A stretch of DNA of 33,869 nucleotides. Origin: Lachnospiraceae bacterium (GTDB taxonomy: Bacteria; Bacillota; Clostridia; Lachnospirales; Lachnospiraceae). The DNA is taken from the NCBI GenBank assembly GCA_011959925.1, contig BLMD01000392.1, forward strand, positions 1 through 33,869. Direction: 5' to 3'. How positions within the stretch are numbered: the stretch's first letter is position 1; every line of letters starts with the position of its first letter. Below the pieces are notes generated by a model, which made no database searches, had not been told where the DNA came from, and worked only from the letters and a program-made list of their open reading frames with translations. Below, piece by piece: positions 16,786-25,478 of the stretch. The position numbers and the translations under genes were made by a program.

Positions 16786-16803
16786 GGACAAAATTTGTCT
16801 TAT
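16782..16803. repeat. Imperfect palindrome at the right end of the element
   Basis: ATAAGGACAAA (16782-16792) mirrors TTTGTCTTAT (16794-16803) with one unpaired base, overlapping the stop of recombinase 3. It has no GC-rich stem, so it is unlikely to be a terminator. Position suggests recombinase binding, but this is inference. Confidence 0.45.
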
Positions 16804-16925
16804 TATATCACATGGGGCAGCTTTATTTTGGGTATGAGTGTTCTTTCGGGATTTTCTGGAAATCCAGTGTTTATGCGGGTTTTCAGAAATTTAAAAAAAT
16901 GTTTTGTGAGGACTTGACACAATCA
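16786..16925. other. Candidate attR: element end joined to spoVT
   Basis: Between the last recombinase stop and the first conserved SpoVT codon (GAC 16926) lie 140 bases with no sign of the normal spoVT promoter or first ten codons. The host-element join must be at or close to 16915-16926. It contains TTGACA at 16914-16919, but no good -10 follows at 17 bases. I see no copy of a typical spoVT 5' end elsewhere in the window. Confidence 0.55.
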
Positions 16926-17444
16926 GACGATTTGGGAAGAGTAGTAGTGCCGAAGGAAATCCGCAGGACGCTGCGGATCCGGGAAGGTGATCCGCTGGAG
17001 ATTTTTACGGACCGGCAGGGGGAAATAATCTTAAAAAAATATTCGCCGATCGGAGAGTTAAGCCAGTTTGCAGGGCAGTATGCGGAAAGCCTTTCTCAGA
17101 CGACCGGGAATCTGGTCTGTATTACGGACAGAGATCACGTAGTAGCCGTCGCCGGCAGCGGAAAAAAGGAATTTGACGGGAAACCTTTAAGCAAGCAGAT
17201 GGAAGGGATCATTGAAAACCGGGAAGATTTTGTGGCGAATAAAGAAGACGAGGGGTTTGTAAAGATTACATTGGACGATACCGGAGAACTGTGTTCGCAG
17301 GCAGTGGCCACGATCATCTGCCAGGGAGATGCGATCGGAGCGGTTGTGATTTCCGACAAAAATGAGAAACATCCGATGGGTGATACGGAACATAAGCTGG
17401 CCGTTACGGCAGCAGGCTTTTTGGGCAGGCAGATGGAGCAGTAA
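16812..17444 (+). CDS. spoVT: SpoVT sporulation regulator with its N-terminal strand replaced
   Basis: From residue 39 the frame is a textbook SpoVT: DDLGRVVVPKEIRRTLRIRE, then GDPLEIF and EIILKKYSPIGEL (AbrB-type swapped-hairpin domain). A GAF-like domain follows, ending AVTAAGFLGRQMEQ. SpoVT activates and tunes late forespore genes. Normal SpoVT (about 178 residues) starts with ten conserved residues of the MKATGIVRRI type directly before DDLGR. Here that first beta strand is missing, and the upstream in-frame codons (MGQLYFGYEC...) come from the element side. ATG 16812 has no ribosome binding site, nor do ATG 16899 or TTG 16914. I judge the gene split by insertion and probably non-functional unless the element excises. 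The listed start is merely the longest frame. Confidence 0.85.
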   Translation: MGQLYFGYECSFGIFWKSSVYAGFQKFKKMFCEDLTQSDDLGRVVVPKEIRRTLRIREGDPLEIFTDRQGEIILKKYSPIGELSQFAGQYAESLSQTTGNLVCITDRDHVVAVAGSGKKEFDGKPLSKQMEGIIENREDFVANKEDEGFVKITLDDTGELCSQAVATIICQGDAIGAVVISDKNEKHPMGDTEHKLAVTAAGFLGRQMEQ

Positions 17445-17454
17445 CGGCGGCGGT

Positions 17455-17490
17455 CCCGGAAATTTAATTGAAATTTCCGGGGCTTTTTTT
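17455..17490 (+). terminator. Intrinsic terminator of spoVT
   Basis: CCCGGAAATTT (17455-17465) and AAATTTCCGGG (17471-17481) form a perfect 11-bp stem with a 5-base loop, followed by seven T (17484-17490). Confidence 0.9.
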
Positions 17491-17690
17491 AATTTGCTTA
17501 TGGAGAAATTGTACAAAATATTTGGAAAAAACGTAAAATTTATGAAAAAATGTGCTGCTTTTCGGCAGGAAGCAAAAAAAGATTTGTGTATGATAGAGCA
17601 AAGATGGCATTTATATTGATAATTTTTGTGAAAAGTAATAAAATAATATCGATATAAGATTTTACAGAAGAATTTTAGGAGGATAAATGA

Positions 17691-20600
17691 ATGGGTAATT
17701 GGAAGAGGTTTTTGTCCCTGGCAATTACAGCGGGCATAACGATCTCTGCCGTTTTTGTTCCGCAGAATGCGTACGGAGCGGCAAAGGAAACAAAGGTAAC
17801 CGACGATCAGTTAAGCGATACAAAAGCAGAGGAACCCGATGCCTGGGGAGCTTTGCCGAATGAGGAACAGCTGCACTATATGAAAACGGGTCTTTCGGCG
17901 TTCTGCCATTTCGGACCCAATACATATAATAATGTGGAGTGGGGAGAATCTTACGGAACCAGGAAACCCGCCGATATATTTAAACTTAAGGCGCCGCAGA
18001 AGTTTGACGCGGAACGAATCGTAAAAACGGTAAAAGAAGCCGGTTTTAACAGAATGATACTGACGGCAAAACATCATGACGGATTTGGATTGTGGGACAG
18101 CGCGCTGACGGATTATGATATCGGAAGCACACCGTACGGCGGAGATATTTTAGAAGAGCTTTCAGACGCATGTACCAAGTATAATCTGGATATGGGATGT
18201 TATTTGTCGCCCTGGGATATCCACGAAGATCATTACGGCTGCTTTGGCGACAATAATAACGGACCGAATTCTACGGGATATACGGATTATGATAAATTAT
18301 ATCAGGATGAGATCAAAGAAATCTGCACGGCGGTAAAAAAAGACGCGAACGGAAATGAGCTGAAGGATGAGAACGGAAATCCTGTCTACAAATACGGAAA
18401 TAATCATCCTAACAGGCGTTCCGACCGTTTTGTCGAATGGTGGATGGACGGCGCTCAGGGAGGCGGCAGCAATACACAGACGTTTACCTGGCCTGGGATA
18501 TTTGAAGCCATCCGGGGCACGAATCCAAACTGCCAGATTTTCGGAACGCATAAAGCCGGCAAGCCGGAGGTAAACGGAGAGACGGTCAAACTGGGAAGTA
18601 CGGGCGGCATTCACTGGATCGGAAACGAAGCCGGGTGGGCGGCGGACGAAACCTGGGCAAAACTCATCGCGGGTGAAAATTATGAGGATACATCGCTGTT
18701 TCCAAGGGAAAACGGCGGAATCATAGGTAAGCCCGACGGCGACTGCTGGTCGGTTCCGGAGGTTGACGTAAGAATGCTGTCCGGATGGTTCTGGACAGAG
18801 AATAATCCGGACAGTTCGGTAAAATCGGCAAAACAGCTGGGAAATATTTATTTTAATTCCGTAGGTCACGGAGCCGTGCTGCTGTTAAATCTTTCTCCGA
18901 ATAAGACCGGTTCCGTAGGAGAACTGCAGCTGAACCGGTTCAAACAATTCGGCGAAAATATAAAGAATACATTTCGGGACGATCTTACAAAAGAAGACGG
19001 CGTAACGATATCCGCAACTTCCGTATGGAAAAATTCGAAAGCGTTTTCGCCCAATAACGTCCTGGACGAAATACCGGAAGGGGAAACATACGATACTACC
19101 TATTGGGCTCCGGCAGAGGGAGAGACGACGGGCAGCCTGGAAATCGATCTGGGCGGACATAAAGTATTTGACGTCGTATCGATCGAAGAGTATATCCAGA
19201 AAGGCCAGACCATTTCTTCTTTTTCCGTCGAATATAAAGACGTGAACGGAGACTGGCAGGCGTTCGGCAGCGGAAAAACAATTTCTTCCAAACGTTTATG
19301 CAGAAGGACGCCTGTAGAAGGAACAGCTGTCCGCATCAACATTCTTTCGGCGCATTCCACCCCGATGATTAATGACGTCGGCGTGTTTAAGGCGGTAGAG
19401 GATTTTGAGATGGAAGCGGAAGGGAAAGAGAAGCTTCCGGAGAATCTGAAAACAATTACCATGAAAGACGCCGTGAAAACAGGCGAATGGACGTCCGAAA
19501 ATAACGGAGCTTACCAGTATACAGACCAACAGAATAATTCTGCGCAGTTTACGTTTACAGGGGTAAAAGCATGGGTACTCGGAAGAAAAGCATTAAACCA
19601 CGGCAGGGTTGACATTTATCTGGATAACGAGTTGCAGGAGACGGTGGATACGAACGCTTCTTCGGCGCAATTGCGGCAGATTCTTTATCAGACGAACGAG
19701 CTGCCCTACGGGGAGCATACCATTCGATTGGTCTGTAAAGACACTGGTAAGATCGTTGGCCTCGACAGGGTAGAATATACGGACGGCAGCGGTATTTTTT
19801 CGATGCATCCGGCGGAAACCAATCTGCTGTACGGAGAGACGGCAGATGTAGAAATTGTCCGTACGCTTGGAAGCCGGGGACGTGTGGAGATTACTTATAC
19901 GACCGAGTCGGCAGGCGCCGAGCAGGGCGTCAATTATAAGCATCTGGCGGGTTCTGTATTGTTTGAGGAAGGAGAGACTTCTAAGACGATCACATTGACG
20001 GGGTTGGTCAGCATTGACAGAAATGTAGACGGAAAAGATTTTTATTTTGTAATCCGATCGGATTCGGGAGACGCAGCGATCGGTCCGGTTTCTTCCACGC
20101 ATGCGATTTGTTATACGGTAGATCCGGAGCGGATTTTGAATGAATGCAGGGCGGTCAATCCGGATGATTATAAAGATGCGGGGAAGGAGGCATTTCAAAA
20201 AGCGCTGCGGGAGCTGGAACTGTTTATGGAAAGCGGCATAGCGACAGAAAATGCAAAAAAAGCGGCTGCCAGCGCGGCATACAGAGCCAAACAGGCTCTG
20301 GTCAGATGGGATGGGAATTACTCGCAAAACGAACCATACAAACTTCCGTCCGGTTATCAGGAGACAAAAACAGTAGAAGCAGAGCGTTTTATTTTGGATG
20401 CGTCGGAAGCAAAAAACCCGAATCATTATGTTCGTATTTCCGAAAACGGTTCGATCCAGGAGGTCAACTGGTTTGAAGACGGAAACAAAATAAAATTACC
20501 GTTTTACGCAGAGAAAGCAGGTACTTATAAAGTAACGGCGCATTATCGAAGCGGAAGAAGTGCGAACAGCCCAAATGCGCTGAACTGGAGCGGCACAAAT

Positions 20601-22007
20601 GTAGAAAGCGGCAGCCTGGATGTGCATGGGGAAGGACAGGCAGATACCTATCGAACGGCGGAATTTACAATGCGGATTACGGCTGCCGGAGCCGGAGAAT
20701 TGGTATTTACGGCGGATAGTAAAGGATCGCCCGTTTTGGATAAATTCGACGTTTTGTATCAGGATGCTGCGGCTCCTTCCGGATCGGCAGTCACGGGTGT
20801 AGCGTTAAATTATGAGGAACTGACGATTGGAATGGATGAAGAATGCGCTCTTTTAACGGCAGAGGTTTTTCCCGCAGACGCAGGAAATAAACAGGTCACC
20901 TTTACAAGCGCCGATACTGAAATTGCGGCGGTAGACGAATATGGCATTGTCAAAGGAATCAAAGACGGAACGACGACCGTTACCGTTGCGACGGAAGACG
21001 GAAATAAGACGGCGGAGTGTATCGTGCATGTTGTGATTGAACAGGAAGCGCTGCAATATACAGAAGGAAAAGAAGAATTATCCGTGATCGTTTCGGACAA
21101 TACCTATACAGAAGCGGTCCAGGATGAGAGCAAACCGTATTCTGCCGCAATGAAACAGAATTTTGAAGAAGCATATCGGGCGGCATCGACCGCGGTGGGA
21201 CGGGACGATACAAAATTAAAGGAATTGATCGCCTGTACCGAAGCGTTAAAGAAAGCCCGGAACGGACTGGATCTCGAGGAAGCGGTTGCAGAGGCGGCAG
21301 CTTTTGCCAACGCAGGCGGGTATACGGAATCTTCCATGAGAGCTTTTATGCAGAAGTATAACACAGCAGTCTCGGCGGTATCGGAAGCAGGATATGCACA
21401 GGAAACGGCGCAAAGCCTTAAGGCTATTCTGGCAGAGTTAAAAGAAATGCAGAAAAAACTGGAAAAACTCGTTACCATACAGACTCTGCAAACGCCGGCA
21501 GGCGTAAAAGCGGTCAGCAAAGCGACCGGAGAGGTTGTCGTTACGTTCCAAAAAGTAACAAATGCGACTTCCTATGACATTTATCGCCAGTCTGTAAAGA
21601 TCGCTTCTGTGACAGGAACTTCGTATACGGACGCAAAGGCGCCGGGAGGGAAGACTTCTATCTATACCGTAATTGCGGTTTCCTCCGATCCGAATTATAA
21701 AAACAGCGCCGCCAGCTCAGGAGCGAGCGTGAGGATGTTGAACACGGTCAAGAAGCTGAAAATAAAAGCCGTAAAAGGCGGTGCGAAAATTACGTTTCAA
21801 AAAGTAAAAGGCGCTAAGAAATACCTTGTTTACCGTGCGTCAAAAGAAGACGGTCCTTATAAAAAAGTGAAAACCTTAAAAGCGAAACAGACCAGCTTTA
21901 CGGATAAGAAGGCGAAGAAGGGAAAGAATTTCTATAGAGTAGTCGTACAAAGCGGGAAATCTTACAGCCCTGCGGCTGCCAAAAAAGTAACGGTGAAAAA
22001 GAAATAA
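17691..22007 (+). CDS. Secreted multidomain GH29 alpha-L-fucosidase (1438 aa)
   Basis: Removes terminal fucose from host glycans such as mucin outside the cell. A signal peptide (1-~29, cleavage near AYGA) leads into a GH29 barrel (~55-425) with AKHHDGF (124-132) and the nucleophile Asp253 in VEWWMDGAQGG. Next are an F5/8-type-C-like module (~435-568), a beta-sandwich module (~590-703) and a Calx-beta-like module (~706-795). A FIVAR-like helical stretch (~820-875), a CBM6-like module (~890-1012) and a bacterial Ig-like group 2 domain (~1022-1105) follow. The end comprises helical FIVAR-like repeats (~1110-1270) and two FN3-like modules with a very basic tail. There is no LPXTG sorting signal, so release or non-covalent wall binding is likely. 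AGGAGG (17677-17682) fixes ATG 17691. It is monocistronic with its own terminator. Confidence 0.92.
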   Translation: MGNWKRFLSLAITAGITISAVFVPQNAYGAAKETKVTDDQLSDTKAEEPDAWGALPNEEQLHYMKTGLSAFCHFGPNTYNNVEWGESYGTRKPADIFKLKAPQKFDAERIVKTVKEAGFNRMILTAKHHDGFGLWDSALTDYDIGSTPYGGDILEELSDACTKYNLDMGCYLSPWDIHEDHYGCFGDNNNGPNSTGYTDYDKLYQDEIKEICTAVKKDANGNELKDENGNPVYKYGNNHPNRRSDRFVEWWMDGAQGGGSNTQTFTWPGIFEAIRGTNPNCQIFGTHKAGKPEVNGETVKLGSTGGIHWIGNEAGWAADETWAKLIAGENYEDTSLFPRENGGIIGKPDGDCWSVPEVDVRMLSGWFWTENNPDSSVKSAKQLGNIYFNSVGHGAVLLLNLSPNKTGSVGELQLNRFKQFGENIKNTFRDDLTKEDGVTISATSVWKNSKAFSPNNVLDEIPEGETYDTTYWAPAEGETTGSLEIDLGGHKVFDVVSIEEYIQKGQTISSFSVEYKDVNGDWQAFGSGKTISSKRLCRRTPVEGTAVRINILSAHSTPMINDVGVFKAVEDFEMEAEGKEKLPENLKTITMKDAVKTGEWTSENNGAYQYTDQQNNSAQFTFTGVKAWVLGRKALNHGRVDIYLDNELQETVDTNASSAQLRQILYQTNELPYGEHTIRLVCKDTGKIVGLDRVEYTDGSGIFSMHPAETNLLYGETADVEIVRTLGSRGRVEITYTTESAGAEQGVNYKHLAGSVLFEEGETSKTITLTGLVSIDRNVDGKDFYFVIRSDSGDAAIGPVSSTHAICYTVDPERILNECRAVNPDDYKDAGKEAFQKALRELELFMESGIATENAKKAAASAAYRAKQALVRWDGNYSQNEPYKLPSGYQETKTVEAERFILDASEAKNPNHYVRISENGSIQEVNWFEDGNKIKLPFYAEKAGTYKVTAHYRSGRSANSPNALNWSGTNVESGSLDVHGEGQADTYRTAEFTMRITAAGAGELVFTADSKGSPVLDKFDVLYQDAAAPSGSAVTGVALNYEELTIGMDEECALLTAEVFPADAGNKQVTFTSADTEIAAVDEYGIVKGIKDGTTTVTVATEDGNKTAECIVHVVIEQEALQYTEGKEELSVIVSDNTYTEAVQDESKPYSAAMKQNFEEAYRAASTAVGRDDTKLKELIACTEALKKARNGLDLEEAVAEAAAFANAGGYTESSMRAFMQKYNTAVSAVSEAGYAQETAQSLKAILAELKEMQKKLEKLVTIQTLQTPAGVKAVSKATGEVVVTFQKVTNATSYDIYRQSVKIASVTGTSYTDAKAPGGKTSIYTVIAVSSDPNYKNSAASSGASVRMLNTVKKLKIKAVKGGAKITFQKVKGAKKYLVYRASKEDGPYKKVKTLKAKQTSFTDKKAKKGKNFYRVVVQSGKSYSPAAAKKVTVKKK

Positions 22008-22026
22008 AAAAGAAACAATCGGAAAA

Positions 22027-22056
22027 ACTGTCCGTATACTGTGCGGGCAGTTTTTT
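22027..22056 (+). terminator. Intrinsic terminator of the fucosidase gene
   Basis: ACTGTCCG (22027-22034) pairs with CGGGCAGT (22044-22051), with one G-T pair, and is flanked by five A and six T, so it may also work in reverse. Confidence 0.85.
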
Positions 22057-22073
22057 CTATGCAGGTCTTGGCA

Positions 22074-22102
22074 TTGCGTTTCCGCTTTAAAAAGTGTAAA
22101 AT
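22074..22102 (+). promoter_or_regulatory. Promoter of the class A PBP gene
   Basis: TTGCGT (22074-22079), a 17-base spacer and TAAAAT (22097-22102) match a SigA-type promoter, 33 bases before the start codon and after the preceding terminator. Confidence 0.5.
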
Positions 22103-22134
22103 AACCGGGAGAGTATATGGGATAAAGGAGATCT

Positions 22135-24162
22135 ATGAAACACAAGAAGAAAAAGAAGAAAAAATACCGCGTATTCTGGTTTTTTGTAAAGCTGCAGTTT
22201 GTTCTGATGCTTCTGGTTGTCGCGGGACTCGGATATTACTATTACGGCGGTTACGCCGTGCAGGTGAAAAATATGAAGTCGGAAGCGGTGCGGTTTGTAC
22301 GGAGTTCCACGGCGGATACATTTTGTGCGGCGCAGACCAGCGTCGTATATGATAAAGACGGCAATACGATTTCCACGTTAAAGGGAGAAAAAGACGTCTA
22401 TTATCTGACCTATGATCAGATTCCGGTGGATGTGTGCGCGGCGATCGTCAGTATTGAGGATAAGAAGTTTTATCAGCACAGCGGGATCGATATCCGGGCG
22501 ATTCTGCGGGCGGCAAAAGCGGCGCTTGAGAACGGGGAAGTGACGCAGGGAGGCAGTACGATCACGCAGCAGCTGGCAAGGACGATTTTTCTGACACAGG
22601 ATCAAACCTGGCAGCGGAAAGTAGAAGAGATTTTTATCGCGACCGAACTGGAAAAGAAATACAGCAAAACGGAGATTCTGGAATTTTATCTGAACAATAT
22701 ATATTTTGGAAGCGGGTATTATGGGATCCAGGCGGCGAGCATGGGTTATTTTAATACCGAAGTAAAAAATCTGGATCTGTCTCAGATTGCTTTTTTATGT
22801 GCGATTCCCAATAATCCTACCCTGTACGATCCGCTGAAGAACATGGAAAATACGATCGGAAGGCGGGACCGTATCCTGGAAAATATGTACCAAGACGGGA
22901 AAATCACACAGGGCGCGTATCGAATGGCAATTGCGGAGGAGATTACGTTAAGCCGTCCGGAGCATGAGAAAAACAACTATGTGGAGACGTATACGTATTA
23001 CTGTGCGATAAGGCTTTTGATGGAGCAGGAAGGGTTTGTTTTTCAGACAGAGTTTGACAGCGATGCGGAGCGTGAAGTATACAATGAAACTTATAATGAC
23101 GCCTATACGGAATGCCAGAAAAAACTGTTTACGGAAGGATACCGGATTTATACCTCGATGGATCTTGGGCTGCAGGAAATGCTGCAGGAAGCCGTCGACG
23201 GCCAGCTTGCCGGATTTACGGAGGTAAATGAAGAAGGCGTTTTCAAACTGCAGGGAGCGGGAGTCTGTATTGACAACGAAACCGGATACGTCCGTGCGAT
23301 CGTAGGGGGCAGAAGCCAGGATTTTGACGGATATACGTTAAACCGGGCATATCAAAGCTACCGTCAGCCCGGGAGCAGCATTAAGCCGCTGATTGCCTAT
23401 ACGCCTGCGCTCGAGAGAAATTATACGCCGGATACCATTGTGACGGATGCGTACATCGAGGAAGGACCTTCCAATGCCGACGGAAGCTACAGCGGGGAAA
23501 TGACGCTGCGCAGCGCCCTGTCGCGGTCCAAAAATACAATTGCATGGAAACTGCTGGAAGAACTGACGCCGCAGGTGGGCCTGTCTTATTTGAAAGCGAT
23601 GAATTTTTCTAAAATCACAAAGGACGACGAACGTTTGACGTCTTCTTTGGGCGGATTGACCAACGGGGCTTCTCCGGTAGAAATGACGGCGGCATATGCC
23701 GCTCTGCAAAATGACGGGAATTACCGGATACCTACCTGTATCGTGAAGATTACCGACGCGGACGGAAACGAGGTGCTCTCGACCGTCCAGGAAGAGAAGA
23801 AAGTGTATAAGACGACGGCGGCGCGGATGGTGACGGATATGCTGGCAACGGCAATCACGGAAGGAACGGGAGCGGGACTCGGCGTTTCCGGTATGCCTTC
23901 CGCCGGGAAGACAGGAACGACAAATGACAATAAGGACGGTTGGTTTGCCGGTTATACGCGCTATTATACGACAAGTATCTGGGTCGGATACGATATGCCC
24001 GCGGAGCTGCCTGGATTGTCCGGTTCGACGCATCCGGGGGCGATCTGGCATACGTTTATGGAACGATGCCATCAGGGGCTGGCTCCGCTGGAATTTCTGC
24101 CATATGTAGAAGCGGATCTCTATCAGAAGATCCGGGAGGATGCGCTGGGCACACAAGAGTAA
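22135..24162 (+). CDS. Class A penicillin-binding protein (transglycosylase/transpeptidase)
   Basis: Bifunctional cell-wall enzyme of the PBP1A type, polymerising lipid II and cross-linking stem peptides outside the membrane. A very basic cytoplasmic start (KHKKKKKKKYR) and one membrane anchor (~14-38) lead into the GT51 domain with EDKKFYQHSG (catalytic Glu108) and QGGSTITQQL. The transpeptidase domain has SSIK (Ser414), SKN (465-467) and KTGTT (592-596). The 675-residue length is at the short end for the family and there is no long C-terminal extension. ATG follows AAAGGAG. It stands alone, with its own promoter after the fucosidase terminator. Confidence 0.93.
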   Translation: MKHKKKKKKKYRVFWFFVKLQFVLMLLVVAGLGYYYYGGYAVQVKNMKSEAVRFVRSSTADTFCAAQTSVVYDKDGNTISTLKGEKDVYYLTYDQIPVDVCAAIVSIEDKKFYQHSGIDIRAILRAAKAALENGEVTQGGSTITQQLARTIFLTQDQTWQRKVEEIFIATELEKKYSKTEILEFYLNNIYFGSGYYGIQAASMGYFNTEVKNLDLSQIAFLCAIPNNPTLYDPLKNMENTIGRRDRILENMYQDGKITQGAYRMAIAEEITLSRPEHEKNNYVETYTYYCAIRLLMEQEGFVFQTEFDSDAEREVYNETYNDAYTECQKKLFTEGYRIYTSMDLGLQEMLQEAVDGQLAGFTEVNEEGVFKLQGAGVCIDNETGYVRAIVGGRSQDFDGYTLNRAYQSYRQPGSSIKPLIAYTPALERNYTPDTIVTDAYIEEGPSNADGSYSGEMTLRSALSRSKNTIAWKLLEELTPQVGLSYLKAMNFSKITKDDERLTSSLGGLTNGASPVEMTAAYAALQNDGNYRIPTCIVKITDADGNEVLSTVQEEKKVYKTTAARMVTDMLATAITEGTGAGLGVSGMPSAGKTGTTNDNKDGWFAGYTRYYTTSIWVGYDMPAELPGLSGSTHPGAIWHTFMERCHQGLAPLEFLPYVEADLYQKIREDALGTQE

Positions 24163-24184
24163 ATGAACTTGCCCGAATTATAGA

Positions 24185-24213
24185 TTGACAGCCGCCGCAG
24201 GTTTTTCTATACT
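24185..24213 (+). promoter_or_regulatory. Consensus promoter of the glucokinase gene
   Basis: TTGACA (24185-24190), a spacer of exactly 17 bases and TATACT (24208-24213) make a near-perfect vegetative promoter. It leaves an untranslated leader of about 130 bases. Confidence 0.8.
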
Positions 24214-24220
24214 GAAATCA

Positions 24221-24311
24221 GGACGCGCTTGAAACAGATACGGACATAATTCCGATCGAATATTCGGGCGCGCATGAAATGCCCCGGGGAAGTTAACCGC
24301 CGAAACGGCGG
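24221..24311 (+). promoter_or_regulatory. Structured leader before the glucokinase gene
   Basis: The leader holds a near-direct repeat, GGACGCGCTTGAAA (24221-24234) and GGGCGCGCATGAAA (24266-24279), 45 bases apart. It also holds a tight hairpin CCGCCG-AAA-CGGCGG (~24297-24311) 40 bases before the start codon. A binding site or RNA control is possible; no known riboswitch is recognised. Confidence 0.35.
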
Positions 24312-24352
24312 GGCGCCGGGAAGAGCAATAAAAGGAGAAGGAGAAGAAACAT

Positions 24353-25291
24353 ATGAAAAAATATGGGTTTGGGGTAGACATCGGAGGAACGACATGCAAA
24401 ATCGGACTGTTTGAAACGACGGGCGTACTGGTGGAGAAATGGGAAATTCCTACCAGAAAAGAAAATAACGGAGAAAATATTCTCCCGGACGTAGCGGCGT
24501 TTATTGCGGCGAAAATGGTAGAAAAAGAAATTATGAAGGGAGATATCCAGGGCATCGGCATCGGCGTTCCGGGACCCGTGACAAATGAAGGCGTGGTGGT
24601 CCGCTGTGTAAACCTCGGATGGGACGTGATCAATGTGGCAAAAGAGATGACGGAGCGTACCGGATTTACGGTGAAAGTGGGCAATGACGCCAATGTGGCG
24701 GCGCTTGGTGAAATGTGGCAGGGAGGCGGCAAAGGACATACGGACGTCGTGCTGATTACGCTTGGAACGGGCGTCGGAGGCGGCGTGATCGTTGACGGCA
24801 AAGTGGTAACCGGCAATAAAGGCGCCGGCGGCGAGATCGGCCATATTATTGTCAACGACAAAGAAACGGAATGCTGCGGCTGCGGGCAGAAGGGATGCCT
24901 GGAGCAATATGCGTCTGCGACCGGTATCGTCCGCATGGCAAAGAAAAAACTGGAACAGACAAAGAAAGAGTCTTCGATCGGCGCGTTAAATCCTCTGACG
25001 GCAAAAGACATTTTTGACGCGGCAAAAGCGGGCGATGCGCTGGCAGATGAAATCGTGGACGATATGACGAAAGTGTTGGGAGAGGCGCTTGCAAATGTTG
25101 CCCGTGTCGTAAATCCGGAAGTTTTTGTTATCGGAGGCGGCGTATCAAAAGCGGGGAGCATCATTACGGACAGGGTGAAAAAATATTACGGCGAGAAATC
25201 GTTCAGCTCCTGTCTGGATGCGCATTTTGAACTGGCAACGCTTGGCAACGACGCGGGAATGTACGGCTGCGTACAGATGATATTGGCGTAA
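24353..25291 (+). CDS. glcK: ROK-family glucokinase
   Basis: Phosphorylates glucose with ATP in the cytoplasm, feeding glycolysis. The phosphate loop is FGVDIGGTTCKIGLF at the N-terminus. The sugar-binding and catalytic region includes GNDANVAALGEMW, with GTGVGGGVIVDG and the GEIGH His. The ROK zinc motif CCGCGQKGCLEQYAS (~178-192) and the adenosine-side glycines VFVIGGGVSKAG follow. Its 312 residues match GlcK of Firmicutes. A ROK fructokinase or N-acetylmannosamine kinase would look similar, but the overall match is best to GlcK. ATG follows AAAGGAGAAGGAG. It has its own promoter and terminator, so it appears monocistronic. Confidence 0.9.
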   Translation: MKKYGFGVDIGGTTCKIGLFETTGVLVEKWEIPTRKENNGENILPDVAAFIAAKMVEKEIMKGDIQGIGIGVPGPVTNEGVVVRCVNLGWDVINVAKEMTERTGFTVKVGNDANVAALGEMWQGGGKGHTDVVLITLGTGVGGGVIVDGKVVTGNKGAGGEIGHIIVNDKETECCGCGQKGCLEQYASATGIVRMAKKKLEQTKKESSIGALNPLTAKDIFDAAKAGDALADEIVDDMTKVLGEALANVARVVNPEVFVIGGGVSKAGSIITDRVKKYYGEKSFSSCLDAHFELATLGNDAGMYGCVQMILA

Positions 25292-25322
25292 CAAAGTGAA
25301 AAAAGCAGCGTTTGATGTATGC

Positions 25323-25358
25323 AATGGTTCATTTCCTGAGCGGAAATGGACCATTTCT
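25323..25358 (+). terminator. Hairpin terminator after glcK
   Basis: AATGGTTCATTTCC (25323-25336) pairs over 14 positions (one G-T) with GGAAATGGACCATT (25342-25355) around a 5-base loop, followed by TCTTT. The T-run is weak but the stem is long. Confidence 0.7.
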
Positions 25359-25478
25359 TTGGCATGGATTTTAACACGGCTGCATTCAGGGGAAGGATGC
25401 GGTAAACATGAATCAAACCGGAGATTCGAATAGATTTCTGTATGTTCGGGGATTCTTAATGGAAAAAGGAGTAGGAAA

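Noticed and set aside
16914-16919. TTGACA as an outward promoter driving the truncated spoVT
   Set aside because: There is no acceptable -10 at 16-18 bases, and a start there would lie inside the conserved coding part.
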